DNA of 64,000 nucleotides from Comamonas sp. (GTDB lineage Bacteria > Pseudomonadota > Gammaproteobacteria > Burkholderiales > Burkholderiaceae_C): NCBI GenBank assembly GCA_015478895.1, contig JADMKK010000004.1:1-64000 (forward strand), given 5' to 3'. The notes beneath the pieces were generated by a model, which had not been told where the DNA came from, made no database searches, and saw only the letters and a list, made by a program, of their open reading frames with translations. Below, in pieces: positions 1 through 8,753 of the stretch. Position 1 is the first letter of the stretch, and each line of letters begins with the position of its first letter. The translations under genes and the position numbers were made by a program.

Positions 1-48
1 GGATTGTCAGCGCCTGCATACGTAGTCAACTATTAACGTGAACACACC

Positions 49-546
49 CTAGGTGCTAGTTCGCAGTGACTCTAGCAACTGCTTCAGCGCGTAATGCACC
101 GTAGCCTGGCGAATGTCTGTGCGCTGACCTGGCAGCTGCAGGCCGTGCGTCCATGTGTATCCTGGCGTGTGCCAAGCCAGCCACACCGTGCCCACTGGCT
201 TTTCCGCACTGCCTCCGCCGGGGCCGGCGATGCCGCTGACAGCCACACTCACACACGCATGCGATTGCGCCACCGCGCCTTCGGCCATGGCGCGCACGAC
301 GGCTTCGCTGACGGCGCCGTGCTGCTCAATCAACTGTGCCGGAACGCCCAGCATCTCAGTTTTGGCGGCGTTGGAATACGTCACAAAGCCACGGTCAAAC
401 CATGTGCTGGAGCCGGGCAAATCGGTGCAGGCGGCGGCAATCATTCCGCCGGTGCAGCTTTCTGCGGTTGCCATCATCCAGCCGCGTTGCTGCAGGGCTT
501 GGGCGAGCTGTTCCAGTGTGTCTTGAAGATCGCGGGCCGTATGCAT
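49..546 (-). CDS. pncC: CinA C-terminal domain protein, nicotinamide-nucleotide amidase
   Basis: Predicted cytoplasmic amidase that deamidates nicotinamide mononucleotide to nicotinate mononucleotide in pyridine-nucleotide salvage. At 165 aa it is a stand-alone CinA C-terminal (PncC/YgaD) protein without the N-terminal competence domain. The family motif ATAESCTGG is at residues 26-34 and SGIAGPGGG at 104-112. I chose the ATG at 546, just 2 nt after the pgpA stop codon; an upstream in-frame extension would run into pgpA and has no family similarity. The tight spacing implies co-translation with pgpA. The function is a family assignment; the sequence alone does not prove activity. Confidence 0.88.
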   Translation of the reverse strand: MHTARDLQDTLEQLAQALQQRGWMMATAESCTGGMIAAACTDLPGSSTWFDRGFVTYSNAAKTEMLGVPAQLIEQHGAVSEAVVRAMAEGAVAQSHACVSVAVSGIAGPGGGSAEKPVGTVWLAWHTPGYTWTHGLQLPGQRTDIRQATVHYALKQLLESLRTST

Positions 547-548
547 GC

Positions 549-1139
549 TCAGCCCAGCAGATGGCGCCACAGCGCAATCACCAGCAGCGTGCAAAACGCT
601 GCCACCAGATCGTCCAGCATGATGCCCCAGCCGCCGCGTGGCCCGAAACCCTTGCACAGCTGATCGGCCCATTTGACGGGATTGGGTTTGGCTGCATCAA
701 AAAATCGGAACAGACCAAACGCCACAAGCTGCCCCCAAAACCCCATGGGCATGGCCAGCCACAGCACGATCCAGATGGCGACAATTTCATCCCAGACGAT
801 GTGCCCCGGATCGGCCACGTGCATATTGCGGGCAGTCACGGTACAGGCCCACCAGCCAAGTGGAATGCTGGCGGCAATCAGCCAGCCGATGGAGGCGGGC
901 GACAACCACATTTGCAGCACCAGAAATGCCAGCCAGCCCCACAGCGTGCCGACTGTGCCCGGTGCCATGCGGCCCAGGCCTGAGCCAAAGCCCAGGGCGA
1001 TCATGTGCGCAGGGTGTTGCAGCATGAAGCGCAGCGTAGGGCGGACAGGGGCAGGGCGTGCGGCTTGGGGTGAAGCGCCTGCGCCATTGCTGCTGGAGGC
1101 AGTGAAGCGCTTGGGCTCCACGTCGGTGATGGTTTCCAT
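549..1139 (-). CDS. pgpA: Phosphatidylglycerophosphatase A
   Basis: Inner-membrane phosphatase that dephosphorylates phosphatidylglycerophosphate to phosphatidylglycerol. The 196-aa protein shows the PgpA signature GLGRMAPGTVGT (residues 54-65), the acidic WDEIV motif (116-120), RFFDAAKPNP (145-154) and LDDLVA (175-180), with hydrophobic segments between them. The first 35 residues are a polar extension rich in Ala and Pro. No Shine-Dalgarno sequence precedes the ATG; instead TAAAAT lies 6 nt before it, suggesting a leaderless transcript. It heads a two-gene unit with pncC. Confidence 0.92.
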   Translation of the reverse strand: METITDVEPKRFTASSSNGAGASPQAARPAPVRPTLRFMLQHPAHMIALGFGSGLGRMAPGTVGTLWGWLAFLVLQMWLSPASIGWLIAASIPLGWWACTVTARNMHVADPGHIVWDEIVAIWIVLWLAMPMGFWGQLVAFGLFRFFDAAKPNPVKWADQLCKGFGPRGGWGIMLDDLVAAFCTLLVIALWRHLLG

Positions 1140-1195
1140 GGCGAGATTTTAGAAGGGCGGTGCGGGCAGGCAGAGCACGCCTTGAGGCTGGAGGT

Positions 1196-2164
1196 TTAAG
1201 CAAAGTGGTCGAACGACGCAAAGCGCAGCGGAAGTTGTTGCCCATTGGGTGTCATGATGCGCACGCCGGGCTCGGCTTCAATGCGGCCAATGCACGTGAC
1301 CGGGGTCTGCGCTTGCTGGGCAGCGTGCAGAACTTCGGCTTGCGCGGCAGACGCAGCGGTAAAGCACAGCTCGTAGTCATCGCCGCCAGCCAATGTACAC
1401 GCATCAATACGGCTCATGGCCAGCGCAGCCATCAAGGGGTGCTTGCGTGCACGCAGCAGGCTGCGGGTGATATTGGCGTCAATGCGGGCGCCCACGCCGC
1501 TGGCTTCCAGGATGTGGCCCAGATCGCCCAGCAGGCCGTCGCTCACATCCAGGGCGCTGCTGGCAACGCCGCGAAGCGCCATGCCCAGGGCCACGCGGGG
1601 TGTGGGCTGCTCCAATCGCTGGCGTGCTTGTGCCAATACGGCGGGCGGCAGCGCGTGCTGGCGCAGCAAGGCATCCAGCGCCAGACGGGCATCGCCCAGC
1701 GAGCCGCTGACCCAGATGTCATCGCCCACCTTGGCACCTTTGCGCAGCAACGCTGCATCAGTGGGCACTTCGCCAAACACGGTGATGCAGATGTTCAGCG
1801 GCCCTTGGGTGGTGTCACCGCCGATGAGTTCGCAGTCGTGCGCATCGGCCAGGGCAAACAGGCCCTCAGCAAAAGCCTGGCACCAGGCAGCATCGGCGCG
1901 GGGCAGGGACAAAGCCAGAGTGAAAGCCAGCGGCTTGGCACCGCAGGCTGCCAGATCACTCAGGTTCACCGCCAGTGCTTTGTGGCCCAGCAATTGTGGG
2001 TGCACGTCGGCAAAGAAATGCTTGCCTTCTACCAGCATGTCGGTCGAGATGGCCATCTGCATGCCTGGCGTGGGGGCGAGCAGCGCGCAGTCGTCACCAA
2101 TGCCCAAGGCACTGCGGCGGGTGGGGCGCTGGAAGAAGCGGCGGATTAGTTCGAATTCACCCAT
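1196..2164 (-). CDS. thiL: Thiamine-monophosphate kinase
   Basis: Phosphorylates thiamine monophosphate to thiamine pyrophosphate, the last step of cofactor synthesis. The 322-aa protein belongs to the AIRS/ThiL fold: GIGDDCA (residues 21-27), STDMLVEGKHF (40-50), NLSDLAA (68-74), GGDTTQG (115-121) and a later DVSDGLLGD that together bind Mg-ATP and the substrate. I chose the ATG at 2164 (protein beginning MGEFELI, as in homologues) over a TTG two codons upstream. There is no clear ribosome-binding site; a dispersed repeat lies directly upstream. No other thi genes are in the window. Confidence 0.95.
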   Translation of the reverse strand: MGEFELIRRFFQRPTRRSALGIGDDCALLAPTPGMQMAISTDMLVEGKHFFADVHPQLLGHKALAVNLSDLAACGAKPLAFTLALSLPRADAAWCQAFAEGLFALADAHDCELIGGDTTQGPLNICITVFGEVPTDAALLRKGAKVGDDIWVSGSLGDARLALDALLRQHALPPAVLAQARQRLEQPTPRVALGMALRGVASSALDVSDGLLGDLGHILEASGVGARIDANITRSLLRARKHPLMAALAMSRIDACTLAGGDDYELCFTAASAAQAEVLHAAQQAQTPVTCIGRIEAEPGVRIMTPNGQQLPLRFASFDHFA

Positions 2165-2171
2165 ATACAAA

Positions 2172-2255
2172 AGATAGCTGTTAGCCCTTGTGTTTTAAGC
2201 ATTTGAATGCCAAATGCTTACCAAATCGTTGCATTGCAAGGGCTAATAGCTACGA
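2172..2255 (+). repeat. Dispersed bipartite palindrome, long form, copy 1
   Basis: Outer arms TAGCTGTTAGCCCTTG (2175-2190) and CAAGGGCTAATAGCTA (2237-2252) pair at 15 of 16 positions. Inside them is a perfect 9-bp inverted repeat, AAGCATTTG (2197-2205) and CAAATGCTT (2211-2219), with a 5-nt loop. It fills most of the gap between the GshA-like gene and thiL. Confidence 0.85.
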
Positions 2256-2267
2256 TTTTTGCTGTGG

Positions 2268-3392
2268 CTACACCGCCTCCCCGCGAAAGCGTCGGGAGGC
2301 CTGGCGTGTTACCTCGCCCAATAATTGTTCACGCGACTGGCGCTCGCGCAGCCAACGAGCATCATTGTGACTGGCAACGACATCATTGCGCAGCATTTGC
2401 AGCGCTGGTGCTGCGCCATGCCGTGCGGCGTGTTCGGCAATTTGGTCGATGGTTTGCAAAATATGCTCCGCCAACGGCATGTGCGCGCCGCTGCCGGGCT
2501 CGACATACACCGCATCCAAACCAAAGCGGCAGGCCTGAAAGCGGTTGTAGGTGTAGACCAGGTAATCGTCTTCCTGCGGTGTGAAGGGCTGGGTGTCCAG
2601 AAACCACGCAGCCAGCGCCTGCACGTAGCCTGCCAGCGCGGCGGCGCGTTCAATGGTCAGGGGGGTGTCGAACACACGGATTTCAATCGTGCCAAATTCT
2701 GGCTTGGGGCGAATGTCCCAGTAGAAATCCTTCATGCTCTTGACCACGCCGGTGGCGGTCATTTTTTCAAAATAGCGCTCAAACTCGGCCCAGGTCAGCA
2801 CGCAGGGCGCGCGCCCAGACAGGGGGAAGGCAAACACCGAATTGAGCCGCGCCGAGTCAAACGCCGTGTCCTGCCCCTGCACGTAAGGGCTGGAGGCCGA
2901 CAGCGCAATGAAATGCGGAATGTAGCGGCTCATGCGGTGCAGCATCAGCAGGGCCGCGTCCGCATCCGGGCAGCCAATGTGGACGTGCTGGCCAAAGATG
3001 GTGAATTGCTTGCTCAGGTAGCCATACAGCGAAGACAGCTCATGAAAGCGTGCCTTGTCGTAAATGCGCTGCTGGTGCCACTGCTGAAATGGGTGGGTGC
3101 CACCGCCCACCACGGCGATATTGAGCTTGTCGGCGCTTTTCACCAAAGCGTCGCGTGTCGGGGTCAGCTGGCTCAACACCTCGGCGGCGCTGTGGCAAAT
3201 GCCGGTGGAGATTTCGATCATGCTGCTCGTCATCTCCGGCACCACGCTGCCGGGCAGCTGGTGTTTGCTCATCAAACGCAGCATGTCGGTGGCGTAGGGG
3301 GCCAGGTCGTAGTCGTGGGTGTTGACCAGTTGCAGCTCCAGCTCGACACCCAAGGTCAGGGGCTCAGACTTTTGGAAAGCTTCCAAGGGCAT
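2268..3392 (-). CDS. YbdK-type carboxylate-amine ligase (GshA-like gamma-glutamylcysteine ligase)
   Basis: The 374-aa protein belongs to the GCS2/YbdK family, ATP-dependent ligases that join glutamate to an amine such as cysteine. Near the N terminus is the [10 protein letters not shown] strand with the metal-binding glutamates, followed by [13 protein letters not shown] and, mid-protein, FGQHVHIGC; these are the usual active-site blocks. The start at 3392 has a GGAG 8 nt upstream and lies only 2 nt after the stop codon of the antiporter gene, so the two are probably translated together. Whether it makes gamma-glutamylcysteine or another gamma-glutamyl product cannot be read from sequence. 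Confidence 0.85.
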   Translation of the reverse strand: MPLEAFQKSEPLTLGVELELQLVNTHDYDLAPYATDMLRLMSKHQLPGSVVPEMTSSMIEISTGICHSAAEVLSQLTPTRDALVKSADKLNIAVVGGGTHPFQQWHQQRIYDKARFHELSSLYGYLSKQFTIFGQHVHIGCPDADAALLMLHRMSRYIPHFIALSASSPYVQGQDTAFDSARLNSVFAFPLSGRAPCVLTWAEFERYFEKMTATGVVKSMKDFYWDIRPKPEFGTIEIRVFDTPLTIERAAALAGYVQALAAWFLDTQPFTPQEDDYLVYTYNRFQACRFGLDAVYVEPGSGAHMPLAEHILQTIDQIAEHAARHGAAPALQMLRNDVVASHNDARWLRERQSREQLLGEVTRQASRRFRGEAV

Positions 3393-3394
3393 GT

Positions 3395-4654
3395 TCACGC
3401 TCCGGTTTTGAGGTTGCTGGCCGGGGCCACTTTGGTCGGTGCGCTTTCGCGCGCGCGGCGCAAGGCCACGGTGGCCAGTGCGGCACCTGCCAGTTCCAGC
3501 AACAAAATGGCGGGTAAAGCAATGCCTGCAATGGATTGGCCCAACTCGGGCGAGGCTTGCGCAAATTGCGAAGTAATCAATAGCGCCACTGCCGACATGG
3601 GGGCCATGGCACAGGCCACCCACACCGCCTGCTGCCAACTGGCACCTGAGCCCATATTGCCCAGGCCCACACCCACTGCTTTGGCAATCAAGCGCGCCAC
3701 CACCAGTGCCAGCACGGCCACCGCAACCGCACCACTCCAGGGCGCTTGTGCTGCCACGGTTGAAACCATTACAAACATCAGCATGGTGAGCAGCGAAGAC
3801 GCCGTTCCCAGCTGGCGCGGCCAGGCCCAAGGTCGCTGGTGCAACTGCTTGAGCAAAATGCCCCCCAGCAGCGCAGCCAAGGGGGCAGAGCCACCCAGGT
3901 GCGCAGCCACTACAGTGGCTGCAGCAATCAAGGCCAGCATCAAAATGGACGTGTTTTCACTGCTGGGGCTCATCACCTGTAGTGCCAGGCGCATGGCAAA
4001 GCACAGCAAGGCGCCCACCAATACAGACACCCCCAGCACCACCAGCACGGGCGTAATGTCTTGCCATAGCGAGGCAGCGGGCCTTGCAAAGATTTCGGCT
4101 TTGGCACTGCCCAGGGTCAGGGCATACAGCGTAGAGAGCGTGGCCAGCACCATGGCGCGGTCGGTGACTGGGCCCACCGCGCGGGTGTCGTTAATCACGC
4201 GGGCCAGAACCACGGGGGAGGCGGCCATGGCGATCAACGCCAGCGGCGTGGCAATGATGGCTTCAATCCCGCACCAGCGCAGCACGTAAAACACCGCCAG
4301 ATAGGTGAGCGCTGCTTCAGCCAAACTTTGCACCAGCACCATCGGATTGTGGCGGAACCAGCGCAGCGTAATACGTGCACCGCACTCAAACAACACCACC
4401 GAGACTCCCAACTCCAGCAGGAACAACGCAGGCCCTTGCAGGGGCCACATGGCACCGCCAAAGCCAAAAAATCCGGCCAGGGTGCCGATCAGCGCATAGC
4501 CCACTATCTTTGGCATTTGCAGGTGGCGCTGAAAAAGGTAGCCCACCAGGGAAGCGAGAGCCAGTAGCAGCGACCACTGCAACGTGTCAAATCCTGCGGA
4601 GGGTTTGAGCCATTGTTCCCAAAACTGGGAAATGTGGAGGGAGATTTCGTTCAT
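3395..4654 (-). CDS. Kef-like cation:proton antiporter (CPA2), membrane domain only
   Basis: Polytopic inner-membrane protein of 419 aa with about 12 hydrophobic segments and CPA2 features: [19 protein letters not shown] near the N terminus and [16 protein letters not shown] in the helix 3-4 region. Full-length Kef proteins are about 600 aa and carry a C-terminal RCK/TrkA-N nucleotide-binding domain; this one stops after the membrane domain with a short basic tail. The start at 4654 (MNEISL) has AAGGA about 9 nt upstream. Kef systems are classically gated by glutathione, and the next gene in the operon is a GshA-like ligase, so a thiol-linked role is a reasonable guess. Confidence 0.8.
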   Translation of the reverse strand: MNEISLHISQFWEQWLKPSAGFDTLQWSLLLALASLVGYLFQRHLQMPKIVGYALIGTLAGFFGFGGAMWPLQGPALFLLELGVSVVLFECGARITLRWFRHNPMVLVQSLAEAALTYLAVFYVLRWCGIEAIIATPLALIAMAASPVVLARVINDTRAVGPVTDRAMVLATLSTLYALTLGSAKAEIFARPAASLWQDITPVLVVLGVSVLVGALLCFAMRLALQVMSPSSENTSILMLALIAAATVVAAHLGGSAPLAALLGGILLKQLHQRPWAWPRQLGTASSLLTMLMFVMVSTVAAQAPWSGAVAVAVLALVVARLIAKAVGVGLGNMGSGASWQQAVWVACAMAPMSAVALLITSQFAQASPELGQSIAGIALPAILLLELAGAALATVALRRARESAPTKVAPASNLKTGA

Positions 4655-4742
4655 GCCTTCATCCTTGCTCAGAGCTCCTAAATGTTGATGCGCTCGCAAT
4701 AATCTACGAATGCCAGCGCATGCGATCAAGAGGACAAAACCG

Positions 4743-6707
4743 TCAAGGCTTGAAGAAACTCAGCGGATTGCTGCGCAAGCGGTGGCGAATGGCGGCGTAG
4801 ATGCGTGAACGCTCTACGCCAGTGACGTTTTGGGCGCGCAGCGCCATGCGAAACGCCAAGTAAAAGCTCACCATAACATTGATGGCACCGTTGAACGGCA
4901 GCATGGCCACGGCCCACCAGAAAGCGCTGCTGTGAATGATGTCAAGACCGAAAGTGGCCCCGGCAACGCCCAGTTGGCCGGAGGAGAGTGTGACATGGCG
5001 CACTTCCAGACCCAACCCAAAAAACCCTGCAACAGCGGGAGCCAGCCCCAGCATCAAACCCAAAGAAATATTGGCGGCAAAGCCCGAGATATGGTTGCGC
5101 CAGAAGTGGCTCCAGCGCTTGGCCCGGTGGTTGCCCAAGGCGCGGGTGATGGTCGGGTTGTAGCGCATGGCTGAATCCAGGCGGTTCAGCACAAACCAGT
5201 TTTCTGCCCAGCCTGCTATCAGGCTGCTGATAAACAGCAGCACGCCGGTGAAAGCGGCAAATAGCAGCGAAGGCCCCAGCAAGCTCAGGGAGGTGAGCAC
5301 TTGTGTGGCGTGCGCTTCGTCCAGCGGCGGAGCGCCAAAAGCGTACTGGAACAGCATGGCCAGCCCCAGGGCGGCAGGAAACACCACCAGCACATTGCCC
5401 AAGATAGCGGCCACTTGGGTTCGGGTGAGGTTGGCCACCTCGTCCACAAAGTTTTCAATTGCTCCGGGCTCATTGATGTTCTTGAGCTTGGAGGCCATGG
5501 CCGGTGCCGTCATGGCGGGCTGCTTGGTGGCCACGGTGAAGTGCAGCAGCTGGATCAGCACAAAGCTGATGGCGTAGTTCACCCCCGCCCAGAAGCCACC
5601 CCAAAACGCCGAAAATGCCAGCGCTGCCAGCCCGAACTTGAGCATGGTGGTGACTGACATCAGCAAGCCACCACCCGCAGCGCGGCGCAGCATCTGCATG
5701 TATTCCGAGCTGTTGCGCGTGATGTAGTGCTCGCCCGTCTCTGCGCTGCGTTCCGTAACTTTTGCTGCCAGCAGCGAGGAGTTGGTGGAGAACAGCGAGC
5801 GCAGGCTGCGCCGCTCACGGCCCACGCTGACAAAGCCTGCCAGCAGGCGCACAGCGTCTTGTTCCGGCCGCGAACTGGTCAAGCAATCGAGCAGTTGCCG
5901 AATGCGCACGATGCGGGTGCGCAATTGGCGTACCCGAAACACCAGGCCCACGGAGATGCCGCCCTCGCCAAAGCGGTTGTAGACCGTGCCAATAGCGGCG
6001 CGGCAGGCATCAAGACGCTCACGCAGGCGGCGTTCGGCTTCCAGCAGCCGGTCAGGGGTGCGCAGGCCGTGCAGCACTTCAATGCGCAGGCTTTCCACAT
6101 CGCGAATCAGGTCGTGAAAAGGCCGTGCATCGCGTGCTTCCTCACTCATACGCAGGCGCAACTCTGGCGAGAACCCGTTGGAGAGAATCTGGCCCGCGCA
6201 GTACGTAATGGCATTGAGCAGCGCGTGCTGCCAAAAGCTGGTGCCCTGGCTCTCTTGCGGATTGAGCAAGGCAGACAGCCGTTGCAACAAGGCTTCGGGC
6301 ATGGCAGTGAGCCAGCGCGCACCAAACTCCGTTGGCATGGCAATCGAAAACAGCTCGGAGGCATCGATCGTCTCCGGGGTGCCAGGCAGCAGCTTGCCGC
6401 GAATGCGCTCGGATACCTCGGTGATCATGGCGGTGCGCGGGGCAAAGCCAAAGTCGGCCAGCAGCGTGGTGATGTCCACGGTGTCAATGAATGCCAGCCA
6501 CCACGCCTGCAAGCGTTGCTGTAATTGCGGATCACCTTCTACCGTCGTAATCAACGACTCGGCGCGCCCGATTGCCACTTCCACCGAAGGTTGGGCTGCG
6601 CGGATCCACTCCAGTACATGAATGAGCCAAAGGTGGCGCTCCGCCAAGTCGGCACGGGGGTCTAGTTCCGCCAGCAGGCGGGGCAAATCAGTGGCAGTAC
6701 GGCGCAT
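4743..6707 (-). CDS. gcr: SpecificRecomb (Gcr) family membrane protein
   Basis: A 654-aa member of the SpecificRecomb family, which databases call site-specific recombinase. The first half is soluble and helical with many Arg-rich helices (about residues 1-340). The second half has several hydrophobic segments beginning near the MSVTTMLKFGLAALAFSAF region, typical of an integral membrane protein. I see no tyrosine- or serine-recombinase catalytic signature, so the recombinase label is doubtful. Its ATG follows the apaG stop codon with no intervening base, so expression is probably coupled to apaG. Found as a single copy in most Burkholderiales; function unknown. Confidence 0.8.
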   Translation of the reverse strand: MRRTATDLPRLLAELDPRADLAERHLWLIHVLEWIRAAQPSVEVAIGRAESLITTVEGDPQLQQRLQAWWLAFIDTVDITTLLADFGFAPRTAMITEVSERIRGKLLPGTPETIDASELFSIAMPTEFGARWLTAMPEALLQRLSALLNPQESQGTSFWQHALLNAITYCAGQILSNGFSPELRLRMSEEARDARPFHDLIRDVESLRIEVLHGLRTPDRLLEAERRLRERLDACRAAIGTVYNRFGEGGISVGLVFRVRQLRTRIVRIRQLLDCLTSSRPEQDAVRLLAGFVSVGRERRSLRSLFSTNSSLLAAKVTERSAETGEHYITRNSSEYMQMLRRAAGGGLLMSVTTMLKFGLAALAFSAFWGGFWAGVNYAISFVLIQLLHFTVATKQPAMTAPAMASKLKNINEPGAIENFVDEVANLTRTQVAAILGNVLVVFPAALGLAMLFQYAFGAPPLDEAHATQVLTSLSLLGPSLLFAAFTGVLLFISSLIAGWAENWFVLNRLDSAMRYNPTITRALGNHRAKRWSHFWRNHISGFAANISLGLMLGLAPAVAGFFGLGLEVRHVTLSSGQLGVAGATFGLDIIHSSAFWWAVAMLPFNGAINVMVSFYLAFRMALRAQNVTGVERSRIYAAIRHRLRSNPLSFFKP

Positions 6708-7124
6708 TCAGTGCAGTGTTCGTGAAGCAGTCAGGGGCGATGGAATGTGGGCTTTGTGCGTAGCCTCGATATCCAGTGCAAAGGGCGGTATGTCGCATTC
6801 AAATGTTTCCCCATGCTCACTGACACACAGGTAGCGGCCCTGCATCGTCCCTGCAGGGGTGCGCAGTTCACAGGCGCTGTCATACACAAAACGCTCGCCC
6901 GGCTGCAACAGTGGCTGCCGGCCAATCACGCCCAGGCCATGCACCTCTTGCTGGTCGCCTTGCGCATCGGTAATCAGCCAATGCCGTGCGATCAACTGCG
7001 CGGCGGCTTGACCGGTGTTGGTCACGGTGATGGTGTAACTGAATCGGTACACGCCCTCCTGCAGCCGGGATTGCTCCGGCTCGTATTGGGCATGTGCTTC
7101 CACTTGAAACTCGTACATAGGCAT
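6708..7124 (-). CDS. apaG: ApaG protein (Co2+/Mg2+ efflux-associated, DUF525)
   Basis: The 138-aa product is a single beta-sandwich ApaG/DUF525 domain, as in E. coli CorD/ApaG, which has been linked to divalent-cation tolerance. Visible family blocks are YRFSYTITVTN, ARHWLITDAQG, EVHGLGVIG and GRYLCVSEHG. I use the ATG at 7124 (MPMYEFQV); an ATG two codons later is also possible. TACTAT lies 6 nt before the ATG and there is no Shine-Dalgarno sequence. It is divergent from rpe with only 31 bp between the start codons. Confidence 0.93.
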   Translation of the reverse strand: MPMYEFQVEAHAQYEPEQSRLQEGVYRFSYTITVTNTGQAAAQLIARHWLITDAQGDQQEVHGLGVIGRQPLLQPGERFVYDSACELRTPAGTMQGRYLCVSEHGETFECDIPPFALDIEATHKAHIPSPLTASRTLH

Positions 7125-7155
7125 AGCGCAATAGTAACTGCGACAATTGCCCACC

Positions 7156-7839
7156 ATGAACCCCACGTACCGCATTGCCCCCTCTATTCTCTCTGCCGAC
7201 TTTGCCCGTCTGGGCGACGAAGTGCGCACGGTGATTGCCTCTGGCGCAGACTGGATCCACTTTGATGTCATGGACAATCATTACGTGCCGAATTTGACAT
7301 TCGGCCCCATGATTTGCCAGGCTTTGAAGCCGCATGCAGCCACCCCCGATGGCAAGCCGGTACCCATCGACGTGCACTTGATGGTGCAGCCGGTCGATGA
7401 ACTGGCCACCGCTTTTGCCAAGGCCGGCGCTGACTACATCAGCTTTCATCCGGACGCCAGCAACCACGTGCACCGCAGCATCCAGAACATCAAGTCGCAC
7501 GGCGCGAAAGCCGGCTTGACGTTCAACCCTGCCATGCCTTTGGATGTGCTGGACTGGGTGATTGAAGACCTGGATCTGATCTTGTTGATGAGCGTGAACC
7601 CCGGTTTCGGCGGTCAAAGCTTTATTGATAGCACCCTGCGCAAGATTGAAGCTGTGCGCAAGCGCATTGATGCATGCGGTAAAGACATTCGATTGGAAGT
7701 CGATGGTGGCATTAAGGAAACCAACATCCGCGCAGTCGCCAATGCTGGCGCAGATACTTTTGTGGCAGGCAGCGCCATTTTTGGCAAACCCGACTACAAG
7801 GCCGTGATCGATCAAATGCGTGCCAATCTGGCCGCTTGA
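7156..7839 (+). CDS. rpe: Ribulose-phosphate 3-epimerase
   Basis: Interconverts ribulose-5-phosphate and xylulose-5-phosphate in the pentose phosphate pathway. The 227-aa TIM barrel shows [14 protein letters not shown] at the N terminus, [12 protein letters not shown] (metal ligands), [16 protein letters not shown] and LEVDGGI, all standard for Rpe. The ATG at 7156 begins [10 protein letters not shown]. There is no Shine-Dalgarno sequence; GACAAT at 7142-7147 is placed for a transcript starting almost on the ATG. A strong terminator follows. Together with gph downstream it forms a classic carbon-metabolism pair. Confidence 0.97.
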   Translation: MNPTYRIAPSILSADFARLGDEVRTVIASGADWIHFDVMDNHYVPNLTFGPMICQALKPHAATPDGKPVPIDVHLMVQPVDELATAFAKAGADYISFHPDASNHVHRSIQNIKSHGAKAGLTFNPAMPLDVLDWVIEDLDLILLMSVNPGFGGQSFIDSTLRKIEAVRKRIDACGKDIRLEVDGGIKETNIRAVANAGADTFVAGSAIFGKPDYKAVIDQMRANLAA

Positions 7840-7857
7840 ATAGCGCCCCAGCAACTG

Positions 7858-7887
7858 GGCCTGCCATAGCAGGCCTTTTTTATTTTT
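7858..7887 (+). terminator. Rho-independent terminator after rpe
   Basis: GGCCTGC (7858-7864), loop CATA, GCAGGCC (7869-7875), a perfect 7-bp stem, followed by TTTTTTATTTTT (7876-7887). Confidence 0.93.
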
Positions 7888-7898
7888 GAGTATTTTAT

Positions 7899-7945
7899 GC
7901 CTCAAGCCCTTGTGTAGCAACGGCTTATAGCTATAAAAGTAGGTG
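7899..7945 (-). repeat. Dispersed palindrome, short form, copy 2
   Basis: AGCCCTT (7905-7911), a 7-nt loop, then AACGGCT (7919-7925), with flanks GCCTCA and TATAGCTATAAAA. Read on the minus strand it matches the short-form pattern TAGCTA...AGCCNTT-7 nt-AAGGGCT...GAGGC. It sits between the rpe terminator and gph. Confidence 0.7.
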
Positions 7946-7950
7946 ATTGA

Positions 7951-8673
7951 ATGTCCGTGATTTTGACCCTGGGCACAGCGCGCAGAACGCTGGAATTGGA
8001 TGCAGCCATCGTCGATCTAGATGGCACCATGGTGGACACCATCGGCGATTTTGTGCAGGCCATCACCCGCATGCTGGCGGATCTGCAGTTGCCCAACCTG
8101 GGCGCTGAGGACGTGCAGCACATGGTGGGCAAAGGCACGGAACACTTGCTGCGCAGTGTGCTGGCCCATGTGCTCCAGCACGGGGGTCATCCAGAGCAAG
8201 ATTTGAGCGATGCCGTGCAAGCGCTGTTCCCCCAAGCGCTGGCGCGCTATGAGCACCATTACATCGTCATCAATGGGCAATATTCATCGGTCTACGCCGG
8301 GGTGCTAGAGGGCCTGCACACCCTCAAAAATGCCGGTTTGCGTTTGGCCTGCGTGACGAATAAACCTTTGGCATTCACCCTTCCTTTGCTGCAAGCCAAA
8401 GGGCTGGATGGCTTGTTTGAGCAGGTTTTTGGCGGCGATTCTTTTCCTCGTAAAAAACCCGATCCCATGCCGTTGCTCAAAACTTGCGAGGCCTTGGGCA
8501 CCGCACCTGCCCGCACCTTAATGCTCGGCGACTCCAGCAACGATGCCCAAGCCGCCCGCGCAGCGGGCTGCCCCGTGGTGCTGGTGAGCTATGGCTACAA
8601 CCACGGCCAACCAGTGCAGGCTGTGGATGCCGATGGGGTGGTGGACAGCTTGGTGCAGTTGGCTTTGAAATAA
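7951..8673 (+). CDS. gph: Phosphoglycolate phosphatase (HAD family)
   Basis: Hydrolyses 2-phosphoglycolate, a DNA-repair and metabolic by-product, to glycolate. The 240-aa protein has the HAD motifs: nucleophile motif VDLDGTMVDT (about residues 22-31), CVTNKPLAF (motif II), KPDPMPLL (motif III) and MLGDSSNDAQAA (motif IV), plus an alpha-helical cap after motif I. An AGG triplet lies 8 nt upstream of the ATG, just past a dispersed repeat. Classical Gph/CbbZ proteins begin motif I with FDLDGTL; here it is VDLDGTM, still compatible with activity. Confidence 0.93.
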   Translation: MSVILTLGTARRTLELDAAIVDLDGTMVDTIGDFVQAITRMLADLQLPNLGAEDVQHMVGKGTEHLLRSVLAHVLQHGGHPEQDLSDAVQALFPQALARYEHHYIVINGQYSSVYAGVLEGLHTLKNAGLRLACVTNKPLAFTLPLLQAKGLDGLFEQVFGGDSFPRKKPDPMPLLKTCEALGTAPARTLMLGDSSNDAQAARAAGCPVVLVSYGYNHGQPVQAVDADGVVDSLVQLALK

Positions 8674-8691
8674 GTGGCCGTTTTTATTACC

Positions 8692-8728
8692 AATCCTCCA
8701 GCCTTGGCTCCCACAAGGCTTGAGGATT
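8692..8728. terminator. Bidirectional terminator-like hairpin between gph and the MCP gene
   Basis: AATCCTCCAGCCTTG (8692-8706) pairs with CAAGGCTTGAGGATT (8714-8728) with one mismatch and a 7-nt loop. It lies between convergent genes; T-rich stretches flank it on both sides but are short. Confidence 0.75.
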
Positions 8729-8753
8729 TAAAGTTTTCGTACGCGTTTTCTGG

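Noticed and set aside
2325-4289. 654-codon plus-strand frame spanning the ligase and antiporter genes
   Set aside because: It crosses two clear genes on the other strand and resembles no family.
4743-6707. Mobile element suggested by the name site-specific recombinase
   Set aside because: No terminal repeats, no catalytic signature, membrane topology, and conserved operon position with apaG.
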